This document shows, in pieces, positions 50,649 through 60,555 of a stretch of 64,000 bases of DNA. A model generated the notes under the pieces. It was not told the origin of the DNA, ran no database searches, and saw only the letters and a program-made list of their open reading frames with translations. The DNA is taken from positions 248,001 through 312,000 of the forward strand of contig CM074148.1 in NCBI GenBank assembly GCA_037178625.1, written 5' to 3'. The position numbers were made by a program, and so were the translations under genes. The first letter of the stretch is position 1, and every line of letters begins with the position of its first letter. The DNA is from Skeletonema tropicum. Lineage: Eukaryota > Bacillariophyta > Thalassiosirophyceae > Thalassiosirales > Thalassiosiraceae.

Positions 50649-51578
50649 TTAGACTTTCCTTAGCTTCGTAGCTGCCTCTCTCTGTGGACTTTTCATTGCA
50701 TCTACGGCAAACTGGTGCGCGCGCAGAGCTGCAGCGAAGTCATCTTTACTCACTATTCCCCACTCATAGCCTTCCTTCAGAATTTGCACTAATTCCTCTT
50801 CACCGAGCGTAGCGGCGATGATGAAATGCTTCACTGCTCTCTCCGTGCTGCCGTCGTTCAACTCGATAAGCCCAAGATTGTATCTAGAATCAGGGTGGCC
50901 AGCGATGGCAGCCTCCTCCAAATGGAAGACTCTCTTTTTCTCATCCTTCTCCACACCTTCACCCTTCCAAAACATGAGAGATAGATCGTAGTGTGATATC
51001 GCATCTCCCAGACCAGCTGACTTTGTCCAGTAATGAAACGCGTTGTCATACTCTCCTTTACGGTAATATATGAATCCCATCGCACGCAGTGCAGCCGGAT
51101 CATTCGCTTCCGCTCTCCTAGTTTTATTCTCGTTAAATTCTGCCCATGTTTCAGGTACAGAGTGCCGACAGTATGGGCATGCTGCTTGCTTCAGCGACCC
51201 GTTTAGCTTTAGCTGTCGTGGCATATCAGCGAAAAAACATCCATCACATATCGCTTTGCAGCAGCACGACATCTCACTACGTTCATTCTTATCGATAGGC
51301 ATAGGCAAAAAGCAGATCGGACAGTCCCCGTAGCAACTGCTTTCAGGTTGCTTAAAGAGGAGGTCATCTCGCAATTCAGCCATCCGCTTCTTGCACGCTT
51401 GCTTGTGTTGTGGTCTGTGATGTTTCTGACAAGCAACGCTGCAATATCGAACAAGCTTACAAGCGGTGCATGTCATCAATTTGAGGGCATCAACTTCAGC
51501 GATGCCACAGGAAGCGTAACACGATGAAATATCGATATCGCTTGCCTTCCCACTTGCTGCGCTGTCGACTGCTTCCAT
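50649..51578 (-). CDS. MYND-RING-Sel1 repeat protein
   Basis: The start at 51578 (MEAVDSAASGKASDIDISSC) is preferred to an upstream ATG at 51695, whose extension is hydrophobic and unlike the family. Domains in order: MYND finger (CYASCGIAEVDALKLMTCTAC...YCSVACQKHHRPQHKQAC), a RING-like Cys-rich segment (CPICFLPMP...CCCKAICDGCFF...CPYCRHSVP), then Sel1/TPR-like repeats (ALRAMGFIYYRKGEYDNAFH, AISHYDLSLMFWKGEGV, PDSRYNLGLIELNDG) and a basic end. The combination suggests a ubiquitin-ligase-like adaptor. This architecture is greatly expanded in centric diatoms. Function is not established. Confidence 0.8.
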   Translation of the reverse strand: MEAVDSAASGKASDIDISSCYASCGIAEVDALKLMTCTACKLVRYCSVACQKHHRPQHKQACKKRMAELRDDLLFKQPESSCYGDCPICFLPMPIDKNERSEMSCCCKAICDGCFFADMPRQLKLNGSLKQAACPYCRHSVPETWAEFNENKTRRAEANDPAALRAMGFIYYRKGEYDNAFHYWTKSAGLGDAISHYDLSLMFWKGEGVEKDEKKRVFHLEEAAIAGHPDSRYNLGLIELNDGSTERAVKHFIIAATLGEEELVQILKEGYEWGIVSKDDFAAALRAHQFAVDAMKSPQREAATKLRKV

Positions 51579-52242
51579 CACTCTGATTATTGCGTTGCGG
51601 ATCACTATATTGTACAGGAAGATGATCAGCTGTGTGATCGAATGAAGGGTTGTATACCGAGGAAGTAGAAGCAAACCATCAACATTTGCTAGCAATGAGT
51701 GAGCTGCTTGGCAGTTGCATTCAAGAGAATGATTCTTGCATGATTCATTTCAGGGTGTCAAACCGCTTACATAATCATACGATACAATACCATAAATGCG
51801 ATACATGGCCTTTATTTGCATCTTCTAACTTCCCTTCCAGACAAGCCCCTTCTTGAATGCTCCCAGCTTGAATCAACTCGTTTGTAGACCTATCATAAAT
51901 AGATTGCTGAGATGAAGTGTCGCATGACACTAGGAATGCTCCTCTGTGATTACTTGTTGACTATTGAAACATTGCATTCACTACCATACTACTTTTATCT
52001 TTCTACCAAAATAGCAGCTCACATGACACATGAACAATCCTCCAATAAGCGACAAAATTGGAAAGTCATATGGAGGATCGCGTTTGTAGACATCAGCAAA
52101 ATATTGATTAGTTGTTTGGCAGGCACTGTCAATCCAGATCGAGGTATAGCAGCTCTTAACGCTCGCCATTTCAGGAGACGAAACGTAGCACAAAAGTGCA
52201 TGTGTGGAACAATCCTTTTATCAAGAGCGATTGGAGATTGAC
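51579..52242. other. Intergenic, no gene seen
   Basis: Divergent 5' flank of the MYND-RING gene and 3' flank of the next LRR gene. No convincing coding frame. Confidence 0.4.
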
Positions 52243-53366
52243 CTACATTTCCTCATCCTCACTATCATCTTCCTGTTCCGAATCGTCGTCCTCTTCAAAA
52301 GTTCTCTTTCTCCACATTTCCTAGAGAGCTAATAAAAAAATGAATACATTTCCTCTAGAGACCTATGTAACACTCGTCGTCCTGCTGCTCCCCCCCCCCC
52401 TCTCTAGACAGATACCAGAGTGACCTCGTCAATCGCATGTGGCAACTTGAGAAAAGGAAGGACGCTGTTCATCACTGTATCTTGAGGCAAGGCAAGCTGG
52501 AGTGTAGTTGCAGCATCATTCAATACGCTTTGGTGCTCTTCTTTGTAGCGAGTAATTTTGCGAAGAAGTGATCTAATCCACGTTCGTATCGCCGCAGCCT
52601 TTTCTCCAGCTATAAAATCTTCGATATCATCATCCCACTCGCCACCAGCATGTGCATCGAGAAGAATTTGATGGATTGAATTTATTTCTTCATTCATATC
52701 ATTACTCCATTCCTCAAATTGTAAAGCGGCAATAGTTTCATGTAATAGTGCTTCCTCAACCAGATCTATGCGCTTCAAATTAGTGCACTCCATAAATATA
52801 TCATCACTGGTAATCATGCCATCTTTCAATGGAATAGTAATCCGTTCCAAGGAAGAGCACCAATTAAATGCCCCCTCATCAAATCTGTCCAGATTGCTAC
52901 CAAATTTCACCACCGTCAGTACTTCACAATTTGCGAATGCCTTTCTCCCAACGACCCTGGCCGATGGCAGATTGATACACCTCAAAGATTTGCAGTTGAA
53001 AAATGCCCCTTCTTCAACTATTTCCAACTTATCACATTCGACATCCATCAGGGCTTCACAATTAAAGAATGCACTACCCCTTACAATTTTGACGCCCGGC
53101 ATGATGACTCGTCTCAACCGAGGGCAGTAAGCGAATGCAACGTCTTCGATCTTTTCGACATCCTCGTGACAAATGACTTCAATGATGTTACGATGCCTTT
53201 CGAACGCACTCCTACGAACCACTCTAACATTACGCACGGTGACGTGAGTTACATTGCCGGGAATAACTTCGCCATATGCGCCGGTGTAGGTGAACCTTAC
53301 GATATTATTTCCGCCTACGGCCGCCATGATGATTAGGTCGCTGAAGCAAAATACTAAGTAATGCAC
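52243..53366 (-). CDS. BspA-like LRR protein, inverted copy, apparently intact
   Basis: Start at 53366 (MHYLVFCFSDLI) or 53327 (MAAVGGNNIVRFTYTGAYGE). About six LRR_5 repeats, then the helical region IRTWIRSLLRKITRYKEEH and LPQDTVMNSVLPFLKLP. The open frame stops at 52404, but a GT-AG intron of about 85 bp (about 52340-52425) would splice HAIDE to an acidic exon (EMWRKRTFEEDDDSEQEDDS...) ending at 52243, which would restore the acidic tail found in the paralogues. Unlike the array copies it has no frameshift. Its upstream region (GAGAGAGAG, GGGCGG, TGCATTACTTAG) matches that of the copy at 59152, so the two are inverted paralogues with a shared promoter. Confidence 0.75.
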
Positions 53367-53845
53367 CGCCCGCTCTCTCTCTCTCTTTCTCTAGCTCTAG
53401 AGCCTATTACTCTCCCTCAATCCTCCATCTCAGTCACGTTGAAATAATACATAACTAACTTTCAGGAGACTTTCAGGCCTTACTGCTTGTAGCTTGACAG
53501 ATGTTGATGGGTCGGATGGTTCGCGTGGTATGTCGGATGGGTGATGGGTCGTACCAGGAAGTTGGCGTTTATGTGGGCATGCCCACATCATAGTCTTAGT
53601 TTGGGGAGAGGAGTCTTTGAGGGTATTATTGTCAATTGGATAGATCATTGTGGGGCCCCCCTTGGCGTCGCCCACAAGATAGTACCAAAAGCGAAAAGCG
53701 CCCGCTTCATTCCGCAGTAAGTATCGTATGTCTTATGCCGAATGCCGTGCCAAGTGCCAAGGCACAAGGCACTCAGCAGTGAAGTGAACTGCCACGTTGT
53801 TGTAGTGTTGGATAAGCTTGTCAATTACCTCGCTGCTGTTCCATC
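53367..53845. other. Divergent promoter region between two LRR genes
   Basis: Contains a CT-rich tract (about 53372-53400) and no gene. A minus-strand frame at 53430-53675 has no recognisable product. Confidence 0.4.
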
Positions 53846-54818
53846 ATGGCGGCCGAGGGCGTTAATATCGTACAGTTCACTTATACCGGCGCAGAGGGAG
53901 AAGTAATTCCTGATGATGTAACTCATGTCTTCGTGGACGCCAAAACAATTCCGGCAATGGCATTCTTTTGGCATGCCAGCATCGTTGAGGTCATTTGTCA
54001 CGATGAAGTCGAACAAGTTGAAGAATGGGCATTTCAAAAGTGCCCTCGCTTGCGGCGAGTAATCATGCCGGGCGTCAAAATTGCTAGTGAGGTATGCATT
54101 CCATGATTGTGAAGCTCTAACGGATGTCGAGTGTGGCAAGCTGGAAATAATTGGAGAAATGGCATTCAGTATGTGCAAATCTTTGAGGAACATTGACATG
54201 TCATCCGCCAGGATCCTTGAGGATCATGCATTCTGCGATTGTAACGCACTGGCTAGTGCGAAATTCAGTAAGAAGCTGGAAAGAATTGACAGGGGGGCAT
54301 TTCGTCGCTGCTTCGCTTTGGAACGAATTACTATCCCATTGAAAGACGGTATGATTTCTATTGATAACATATTCACGGGGTGCGAAAATTTGAAGCGTGT
54401 TGATCTGGTCGAGGGAGCACTACTGCACGAAACCATCGCCGCTTTACATATGGAGGAATGGAGAAAGGATATGAATGAAGAAATTAATTCTATCAACAAG
54501 ATTCTTCCCAATGCAGAAGCTGGTGGATATGATGGTAATACCCATCAATATAATGCGGGAGAAAAGGCTGAGGTTATACATACGTGGATTAGATCACTCA
54601 TTCACAAATTTATTCACTACAAAGAAGAGCACCAAAGCGTATTGAATGATGCTGCAACTACCCTCCAGCTTGCATTGCCTCAAGATACAGTGATGAATAG
54701 TGTCCTTCCTTTTCTTGAATTGCCATCACATGCGTTTGGAGTGGAGGATCGTGAAGATGCAGAAGACGATGATAGTGGCAACGAAGAAGAAGCGGAAGAA
54801 GAGGAGCAATACGACTAA
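53846..54818 (+). pseudogene. BspA-like LRR protein with one frameshift
   Basis: ATG 53846 opens MAAEGVNIVQFTYTGAEGE and the first repeats, then a shift near 54088 (VKIASEVCIP versus VRYAFHDCEALTDVECGKLE) moves the remaining repeats into another frame, open to the stop at 54818. The rest includes SLERI-type repeats, IHTWIRSLIHKFIHYKEEH, LPQDTVMNSVLPFLELPSHA and a Glu-rich tail. It lies upstream of a truncated copy of the oxidoreductase gene, mirroring the order at 59152-61203, so LRR gene and oxidoreductase end were duplicated as a block. Confidence 0.75.
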
Positions 54819-55214
54819 CAAGTAATCCTTTTATGAGTAGATGGAGAAGAAGATGACGAACACTTAAGAGACTGTAAGTAATGATGAAGTAGAAAAGATT
54901 GTTGTGACTTTACTCGCAGTTCAGAAGTGGATCGATATCATTTAAGTTAAGTACTGATGAAATACTACTTTGACGCACTCTAGAGGTAAATGAGCAATCC
55001 CCTACATATGATTACTCATCACAATCATTTCTTGCTCGAATCACGCGACTTCATGATTGTTACTATCGATTTAATAATAGAAGCCACTTTCTACAATTAC
55101 TACAACGCCTTCTCAGTCTCTCTCTCAATAATGGCATATACAACACCCTAATCTAAATCCTCCCATCATATATAATGATCTTCTTCTTCTTCACACGCTA
55201 CCAAATCACATTAT
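54819..55214. other. Duplicated intergenic spacer
   Basis: The part from about 55045 to 55214 is closely similar to 60395-60555 (TCATGATTGTTACTATC and onward), supporting block duplication. Confidence 0.7.
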
Positions 55215-55649
55215 TTATTTGAGCTGCTCCATAAGCAAAGGAGTCAAATATTCCGCAACCCTCAAAGTCTCCACAGCAATACCAATCGTCGCCAAACCCT
55301 CAGCCTCCTCCCCAGTAGCAGTAAACTTGGCCACACGCTCCTTCACAGTCACATAATCCGGATCTTGCGTGAAGAAGTACGGCATGGCAGTGGGGTACTT
55401 GGCCTGAAGCGTTTGTACGGTAGCCTTATCTTCCTCATCGGGCATCCAGTAACGGAACACTTCTTCGCCATTGGTATCAGTCACGGTGGCATAGGAGTCG
55501 GTACCGCCACAGCGATCGGCGGCTACGCTTACCTCCTTACCAGTCTTTGTCTTGATTGTGAATTTGATCTTGTCAAAATCGGTGAATTCTGTACCAGATG
55601 GTCCAGGCAAGGTCTGCATCGAAGAGAATTCCTTATCGGCCTCCGGTCA
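55215..55649 (-). pseudogene. Truncated duplicate of the oxidoreductase last exon
   Basis: Nearly identical to the last 430 bp of the gene ending at 60556 (MQTLPGPSGTEFTDFDKIKF... to ...LTPLLMEQLK). The match ends abruptly near 55649 (TTCCTTATCGGCCTC), after which sequence of the Penelope-like half-copy begins. With no 5' exons it cannot encode the enzyme. Confidence 0.85.
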
Positions 55650-56860
55650 AGGTTCTCCAATTCATTCAACGGTGGCTTTCCAGGGGGTTCCAGGATGGTT
55701 TCCTTGAATAGTTTCTGGATTTGGGAGCCCGACGGATTATCAGGGTGAAAGACTCTGTGCAGCCGAACACACCGTGACAGTGAGTCTTTTCGATTCTGGA
55801 TGATTTCTTGTCGTTCTTCGTCACTACGTTGAAGGTATTTCCTTGCATTCTTGGCCTTCGCAGATACTCGGTTAGAACTTCAAGGACGGCCTTGCTGCAC
55901 ATGTTGGTATACATAGCAGTAGCATCAGTGGTAAACACCTGTGCGTTGGGAGGCCTTGATTCTTCTTTTGAGTCACAGAGGGAGCAATCTCTGGATGACT
56001 GTCGGAGTTTTGGCTTCTTATTCTGTCGCTGTTGTTCTGTCTCAATATAGGACCAGCCTCAACATCGTCTTCGGAGTTGCCAAGTTTACTCTTCTCATCC
56101 TCTAGTTTCTTAGAGCCCCTGCGTTTGGACGTCTGATCTCTTTCCTGCGTTCAGATTCAGTCATTGGTTGGAATCGCTCCACCCAGTGAGTGATTTCTCT
56201 GACAATTTTGGCAGTTTAAAGAGGCAGCTTCCTCACGTATGGACGTAATCAGATTCGACAAAAGATTCGACAAAAGATTCTACTAGAGCAGCACTATCCT
56301 TCAGCTTTTGAGCGATTTGAACATAAGCATAGTAGGGGTAATGAATCAAACCATCGTAGGCGTCGGAGATACTATTCACAATGTCGTCCAATGTAGAACT
56401 TCCAATCTAGGCGAGTGGGTCCTTCATCGGTCGAGCTTCATTACCATTTCCATTGTCCTCAACCGACTCTCCTGTTGCAGCATCCGTAGGATCTCCAGGA
56501 GAGGGAGATTGACCTGCATCTAGGATCTTCTGAGTCTCGGGAGCACCAGGCGTTTCCTCCATCGTAATGACAGTATCGGTGGGTGATGCGGTGGACGTCG
56601 TGGTAGATTTGTCAGCGGTAGGTGCTGCATTTGACGTTGCGGTGGGCGTTGCGATGGGTGCAGTTGTCATTACGAGAGTAGTTTCTCCGGTGTTACTTTG
56701 AGATGATGTTGAAGTTGCTCCATTTTGTGTAGTAGTGTTGGTGCTGGTGTTTTGCTTCACAGTGTTGGTGGAACAGACCAATATTCCTCTGTGAGTGTAG
56801 CTACGTTGTCCCGCTTTACGATTCCGCATCATCTTCTTCCAAAACTAGGCTGAAGGATGG
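55650..56860 (-). mobile_element. Penelope-like retroelement, minus-strand defective copy
   Basis: Reading leftward, an ORF start (56832, MMRNRKAGQRSYTHRGILVC) leads through a Thr/Pro-rich region into sequence homologous to the plus-strand copy. It retains an RT motif-A-like segment (TTDATAMYTNMCSKAVLEVL, about 55880-55938) but then jumps directly to the C-terminal segment (PRMQGNTF frame), so the RT core including the catalytic region is deleted. The left end abuts the truncated oxidoreductase exon. Together with the plus-strand copy it forms a large imperfect inverted repeat. Confidence 0.65.
56407..56832 (-). pseudogene. N-terminal ORF fragment of the Penelope-like element
   Basis: A basic start (MMRNRKAGQRSYTHRG) is followed by about 110 residues rich in Thr, Ser, Ala and Pro. 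This is the likely disordered N-terminus of the element's protein; it ends at a stop near 56407, before the region homologous to the plus copy. No domain is recognisable. Confidence 0.4.
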
Positions 56861-57021
56861 TAGAGACGTTCCACGGCAGTAGCTTGGAAAGTCAAACGTC
56901 GGCACTGCATTCGGACGTCGTCCAAATCATCTGAAGGAGGCTCATTCATGGTGCTAATGTCGGTCATGGTACCAGTATCAGTGGTCCCCGTCCTGTTAAC
57001 ACCACTCTCAGCTCTAGTGCT

Positions 57022-57341
57022 GCTCTAGTTGAATCTTTTGTCGAATCTGATTACGTCCAGACGTAAGGAAGCTGCCTCTTCAACTGCCAAAATTGTCAGA
57101 GAAATCACTCACTGGGTGGAGTGATTCCAACCAATGACTGAATCTGAACGCAGGAAAGGGATCAGACTTCCAAACGCAGGGGCTCTAGTTGAATCTTTTG
57201 TCGAATCTGATTACGTCCAGACGTAAGGAAGCTGCCTCTTCAACTGCCAAAATTGTCAGAGAAATCACTCACTGGGTGGAGCGATTCCAACCAATGACTG
57301 AATCTGAACGCAGGAAAGGGATCAGACGTCCAAACGCAGGG
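57022..57341 (+). repeat. Two 160-bp tandem direct repeats at the element's 5' side
   Basis: GCTCTAGTTGAATCTTTTGT begins units at 57022 and 57182; the units differ at only a few positions (for example GTGGAGTG versus GTGGAGCG). A related inverted unit lies at about 56105-56300. Tandem terminal repeats of this kind (pseudo-LTRs) are known for Penelope-like elements, although these units may simply be duplicated coding sequence. Confidence 0.8.
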
Positions 57342-58811
57342 GCTCTAAGAAACTAGAGGAAGAGAAGAGTGGACTTGGCGACTCCGAAGACGATGTTGAC
57401 GCTGCTCCTGATACGGCGACAGACCAACAGCGAAAGAAGACGATGTTGACGCTGCTCCTGATACGGCGACAGACCAACAGCGAAAGAAGAAGAAGCCAAA
57501 AAACTCCTCAGTCATCCAGAGATTGCTCCCTCTGTGACTCAAAAGAAGAATCAAGGTCGTCCTTGAAGTTCTAACCGAGTATCTGCGAAGACCATCGACA
57601 ATGGAACGATTCGACTACAATGCTGACTGTCTAATTGAGGCCATTGATATTGTACTCAGGTCCAATATCATCAAATTCGGTGACATCTTTGCAGTACAAA
57701 AGAAAGGTGTCGCAATGGGCATCTGCCCAGCTCCAAGCATAGCGATCCTCTTTTTTGCTATTCACGAAGACTTCCTGATGAACAAGTGGAATTCTATCAT
57801 CTTCTTCTGGCTGAGATTCATTGACGATGTATTAGGAATATGGATTCCCCACCCAAACCGCATCACCGATGATCAAAACTGGAAGAACTTTCAAGAGGAT
57901 ATGAATAAACTCCATGGACTCCCGTGGGAATTCGTCCCTCGGTCGTCACAAGTGGAATTCTAGATCTCGTTGTAAGGATAGAAGGAGACAGACTATTGAC
58001 GGATCTCTACGAGAAGCCAATGGCCCTTTATCTCTACATCTCTCCTCATTCTGCCCATGCCCCGGGTGGAATCAATGGACTTGTCACAGGACAAATGCTA
58101 CGCATTCTGACTTTGTGCTCTGACCCGGATAGAATCAAGACACATACTTTGAACTTTCTCCATCGCCTTGAAGATCGAGGCTACAGCAGAGAGGACCTGG
58201 TTCCCCTCATCGAGGCTACAGCCAAGAATGCAAGGAAATACCTTCAACGTAGTGACGAAGAACGACAAGAAATCATCCAGAATCGAAAAGACTCACTGTC
58301 ACGGTGTGTTCGGCTGCACAGAGTCTTTCACCCTGATGATCCGTCGGGCTCCCAAATCCAGAAACTATTCAAGGAGACCATCCTGGAACCCTCTGGATAG
58401 ACAACGTTGAATGAACTGGAGATGGAGAACCTTGACCGCTCCAAGATCCCCCTTGGACCGCCTGATGATTTGCAACCATCGGGCTCCAAATCTTGGAAAC
58501 TTTTTATCGTATCGAGACATCGGAAAGAGACCGGGGGTGAACGCATCGAGCTACTTGAAAATGTAACAATCTACCCAGATTGGGCTGATGCAAGTAACCC
58601 CCTTTTTATTTCCACTCCAACGCGAAGAAGACAGCTTCGCTGCCTTCTCATTCGCGTTGAAGTGGAAAAAAATGATCTTTCTGATATTGAAACGTTGGCA
58701 TCCGAATTGATTCTACCAGTACCTGTCATTTCCAATCACGAATGCGATAGAAGAACAGCAGAGATCGATTTGGAAGCCGTTGGGATATGTAGACTCTCCC
58801 AACTCAAATAA
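57342..58811 (+). pseudogene. Penelope-like reverse transcriptase, plus-strand defective copy
   Basis: Segments in order: RT motif-B-like region (KKGVAMGICPAPSIAILFFA), catalytic motif C (FIDDVLGIW), then after a frameshift near 57950 a LDLVVRIEG strand and a thumb-like LYEKPMALYLYISPHSAHAP...GLVTGQMLRI, which resembles the Y-x-K-P...S-x-H-P thumb region of Penelope-like RTs. A TAG at 58398-58400 interrupts the C-terminal continuation (LNELEMENLD to 58811) that is open at the same place in the minus copy. The motif-A region present in the minus copy is deleted here (near 57563). No GIY-YIG endonuclease is seen. Classification is from motif pattern only. Confidence 0.65.
57386..57485 (+). repeat. 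Two 50-bp tandem repeats
   Basis: GAAGACGATGTTGACGCTGC begins each unit (57386 and 57436). Because 50 is not a multiple of three, the duplication breaks the reading frame of the element. Confidence 0.8.
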
Positions 58812-59151
58812 CCCCCTCGAGGTGTGTGAGGCAAGATTGCTCGAAATAGCTCGAAATGCAAGTGCGTAAGTCGTCACGTTGAAATTCGCCCAGAGCCACC
58901 ACCCACCACCTTTTGCGCTGATCTCCTGATGAGTCTACCTACCAGGACGAAAGCTTCGATCCCACAAGCTTGAGCTCTCAGCGAATTGCATTGAATTCGA
59001 GTTATAGTTAGATCTTGTTCCATCATAACGGTATAAGATTAAGTATTTTCACCCCTACATTTATTAACAGAAATCGTTGTGGTGACTGAGGAGGGATTGA
59101 GGGAGAGTGATAAGCAGCTAGAGAGAGAGAGAGCGAGCGGGCGGGCGGACG
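58812..59151. other. Upstream region of the LRR gene at 59152
   Basis: No gene. Ends in GAGAGAGAGAGCGAGCGGGC-type simple sequence that is also found, inverted, upstream of the LRR gene starting at 53366. Confidence 0.5.
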
Positions 59152-60141
59152 GTGCATTACTTAGCATCATTTTGCTTTAGCGACCTAGTCACCATGGCGG
59201 CCGTGGGTGGTAATCATATCACTTGGTTCACTTACACCGGCGAGGGAGATATTCCTCACGATGCAACTCATGTCTTTGTGGATGCCAAAATCATTCCGAG
59301 GCGGGCATTTTCTCTACATAACATCGTTGAAGTCATTTGTCATGATAAAGTCGAAAAGATTGAACAAATGGCATTCTTTGGCTGCCCTCGCTTGAGACGA
59401 GTAATCATGAGGGGCGTCAAAATTATTGAGGGGAGTGCATTCAATGATTGTCGCGCCCTGGAGGATATTGAATGTGGCAAATTGGAAATAATTGGAGATA
59501 AGGCATTCTACCACTGTTCTTTGAGGAACATCAACCTGCAATCCGCTAGGATCGTTGGGGAGTGGGCATTTTATAGGTGTTTCGAACTGATGGATGTGAA
59601 ATTTAGCAACAAGCTGGAAAGATTTGATCAGAGGGCATTCCGGGACTGCTCCTCTTTGGAAAGAATTACTATTCCATTGAAAGATGGCATGTTTACTGAT
59701 GATGACATATTCAGTGGGTGTGTGAAATTCAAGCATGTGGATCTGGTCGAGGGAGCACTACTTCGCGAAACTATTGTTGCTTTACACATGGAGGACTGGA
59801 GAGATGATATGAGTGAAGAAATCGATTCAATCAACCAGATTCTTCTCACTGCAGATGATATCACTGCGGGAGAAGAGGCCAATGCGATACCCAATGCGAT
59901 ACGAACGTGGATTAGATCAGTTCTTGACAAAATCCTCCACTACCAAGCAGAGCATCAACGCATATTGGATGAGGCTGCAGCTGCTCTAGAGTTAGCTTTA
60001 CCTCGCGATATTGCTATGAATAATGTTCTCTCTTTTCTTGAGTTGCCATCGCATGCGTTTGGAGTGGAGGATCGTGAAGATGAAGAAGACGATGACATTG
60101 GCAATGAAGAAGAAGCGCAGGAAGAGGAGCAGCACGACTGA
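59152..60141 (+). CDS. BspA-like LRR protein, intact copy
   Basis: One uninterrupted frame of 329 residues; the start may be 59152 (MHYLASFCFSDLVTM) or the family start at 59194 (MAAVGGNHITWFTYTGEGDI). Repeat blocks: HNIVEVICHDKVEKIEQMAF, CPRLRRVIMRGVKII, CGKLEIIGDKAFYHC, INLQSARIVGEWAF, CSSLERITIPLKDGM. Then the helical region IRTWIRSVLDKILHYQAEHQ and LPRDIAMNNVLSFLELPSHA, and a Glu-rich tail. It serves as the best reference for the family because no frameshift is needed. Its location is unclear: the hydrophobic start (MHYLASFCFSDLV) is too short and polar for a clear signal peptide. Recognition or adhesion is the usual role of the fold. Confidence 0.85.
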   Translation: MHYLASFCFSDLVTMAAVGGNHITWFTYTGEGDIPHDATHVFVDAKIIPRRAFSLHNIVEVICHDKVEKIEQMAFFGCPRLRRVIMRGVKIIEGSAFNDCRALEDIECGKLEIIGDKAFYHCSLRNINLQSARIVGEWAFYRCFELMDVKFSNKLERFDQRAFRDCSSLERITIPLKDGMFTDDDIFSGCVKFKHVDLVEGALLRETIVALHMEDWRDDMSEEIDSINQILLTADDITAGEEANAIPNAIRTWIRSVLDKILHYQAEHQRILDEAAAALELALPRDIAMNNVLSFLELPSHAFGVEDREDEEDDDIGNEEEAQEEEQHD

Positions 60142-60555
60142 CGGGTAATACTGTTATGTGACGAAGACTAAATGATACTATCAAGTAGTAATGATAAAGT
60201 AAAAAAGATTGGGAGTACAGCAAGAACATCTAGCTAGGTGCTAGAAGACTAAGCTTGTGGCTTTGCTCGCAGCTCAGAGGTTGAGTGATTCATTTAGATA
60301 AAGTTAAGTGCTGAGAAAGTACTACAAACAATAGAAGTTGAACGAGCAATACCCTGCATCATACGGCTACTCCTTGACGATGTAATATCACACGACTTCA
60401 TGATTGTTACTATCAATTTAATAATTGAAGCCACTTTCTACAATTACTACAACGCCTTCTCAGTCTCTCTCAATAATGGCATACACAACACCCTAATCTA
60501 AATCCGCCCATCATCATCATCATTATCTTCTTCACACGCTAACAAATCACATTAT
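60142..60555. other. Convergent spacer, duplicated at 54819-55214
   Basis: 3' flanks of the LRR gene and the oxidoreductase gene. No gene. Confidence 0.5.

Noticed and set aside
51912..52241. Plus-strand frame of 109 codons
   Set aside because: No domain and opposite frames of similar length; not better than chance.
53430..53675. Minus-strand frame of 81 codons between divergent LRR genes
   Set aside because: No recognisable domain and located in a promoter interval.
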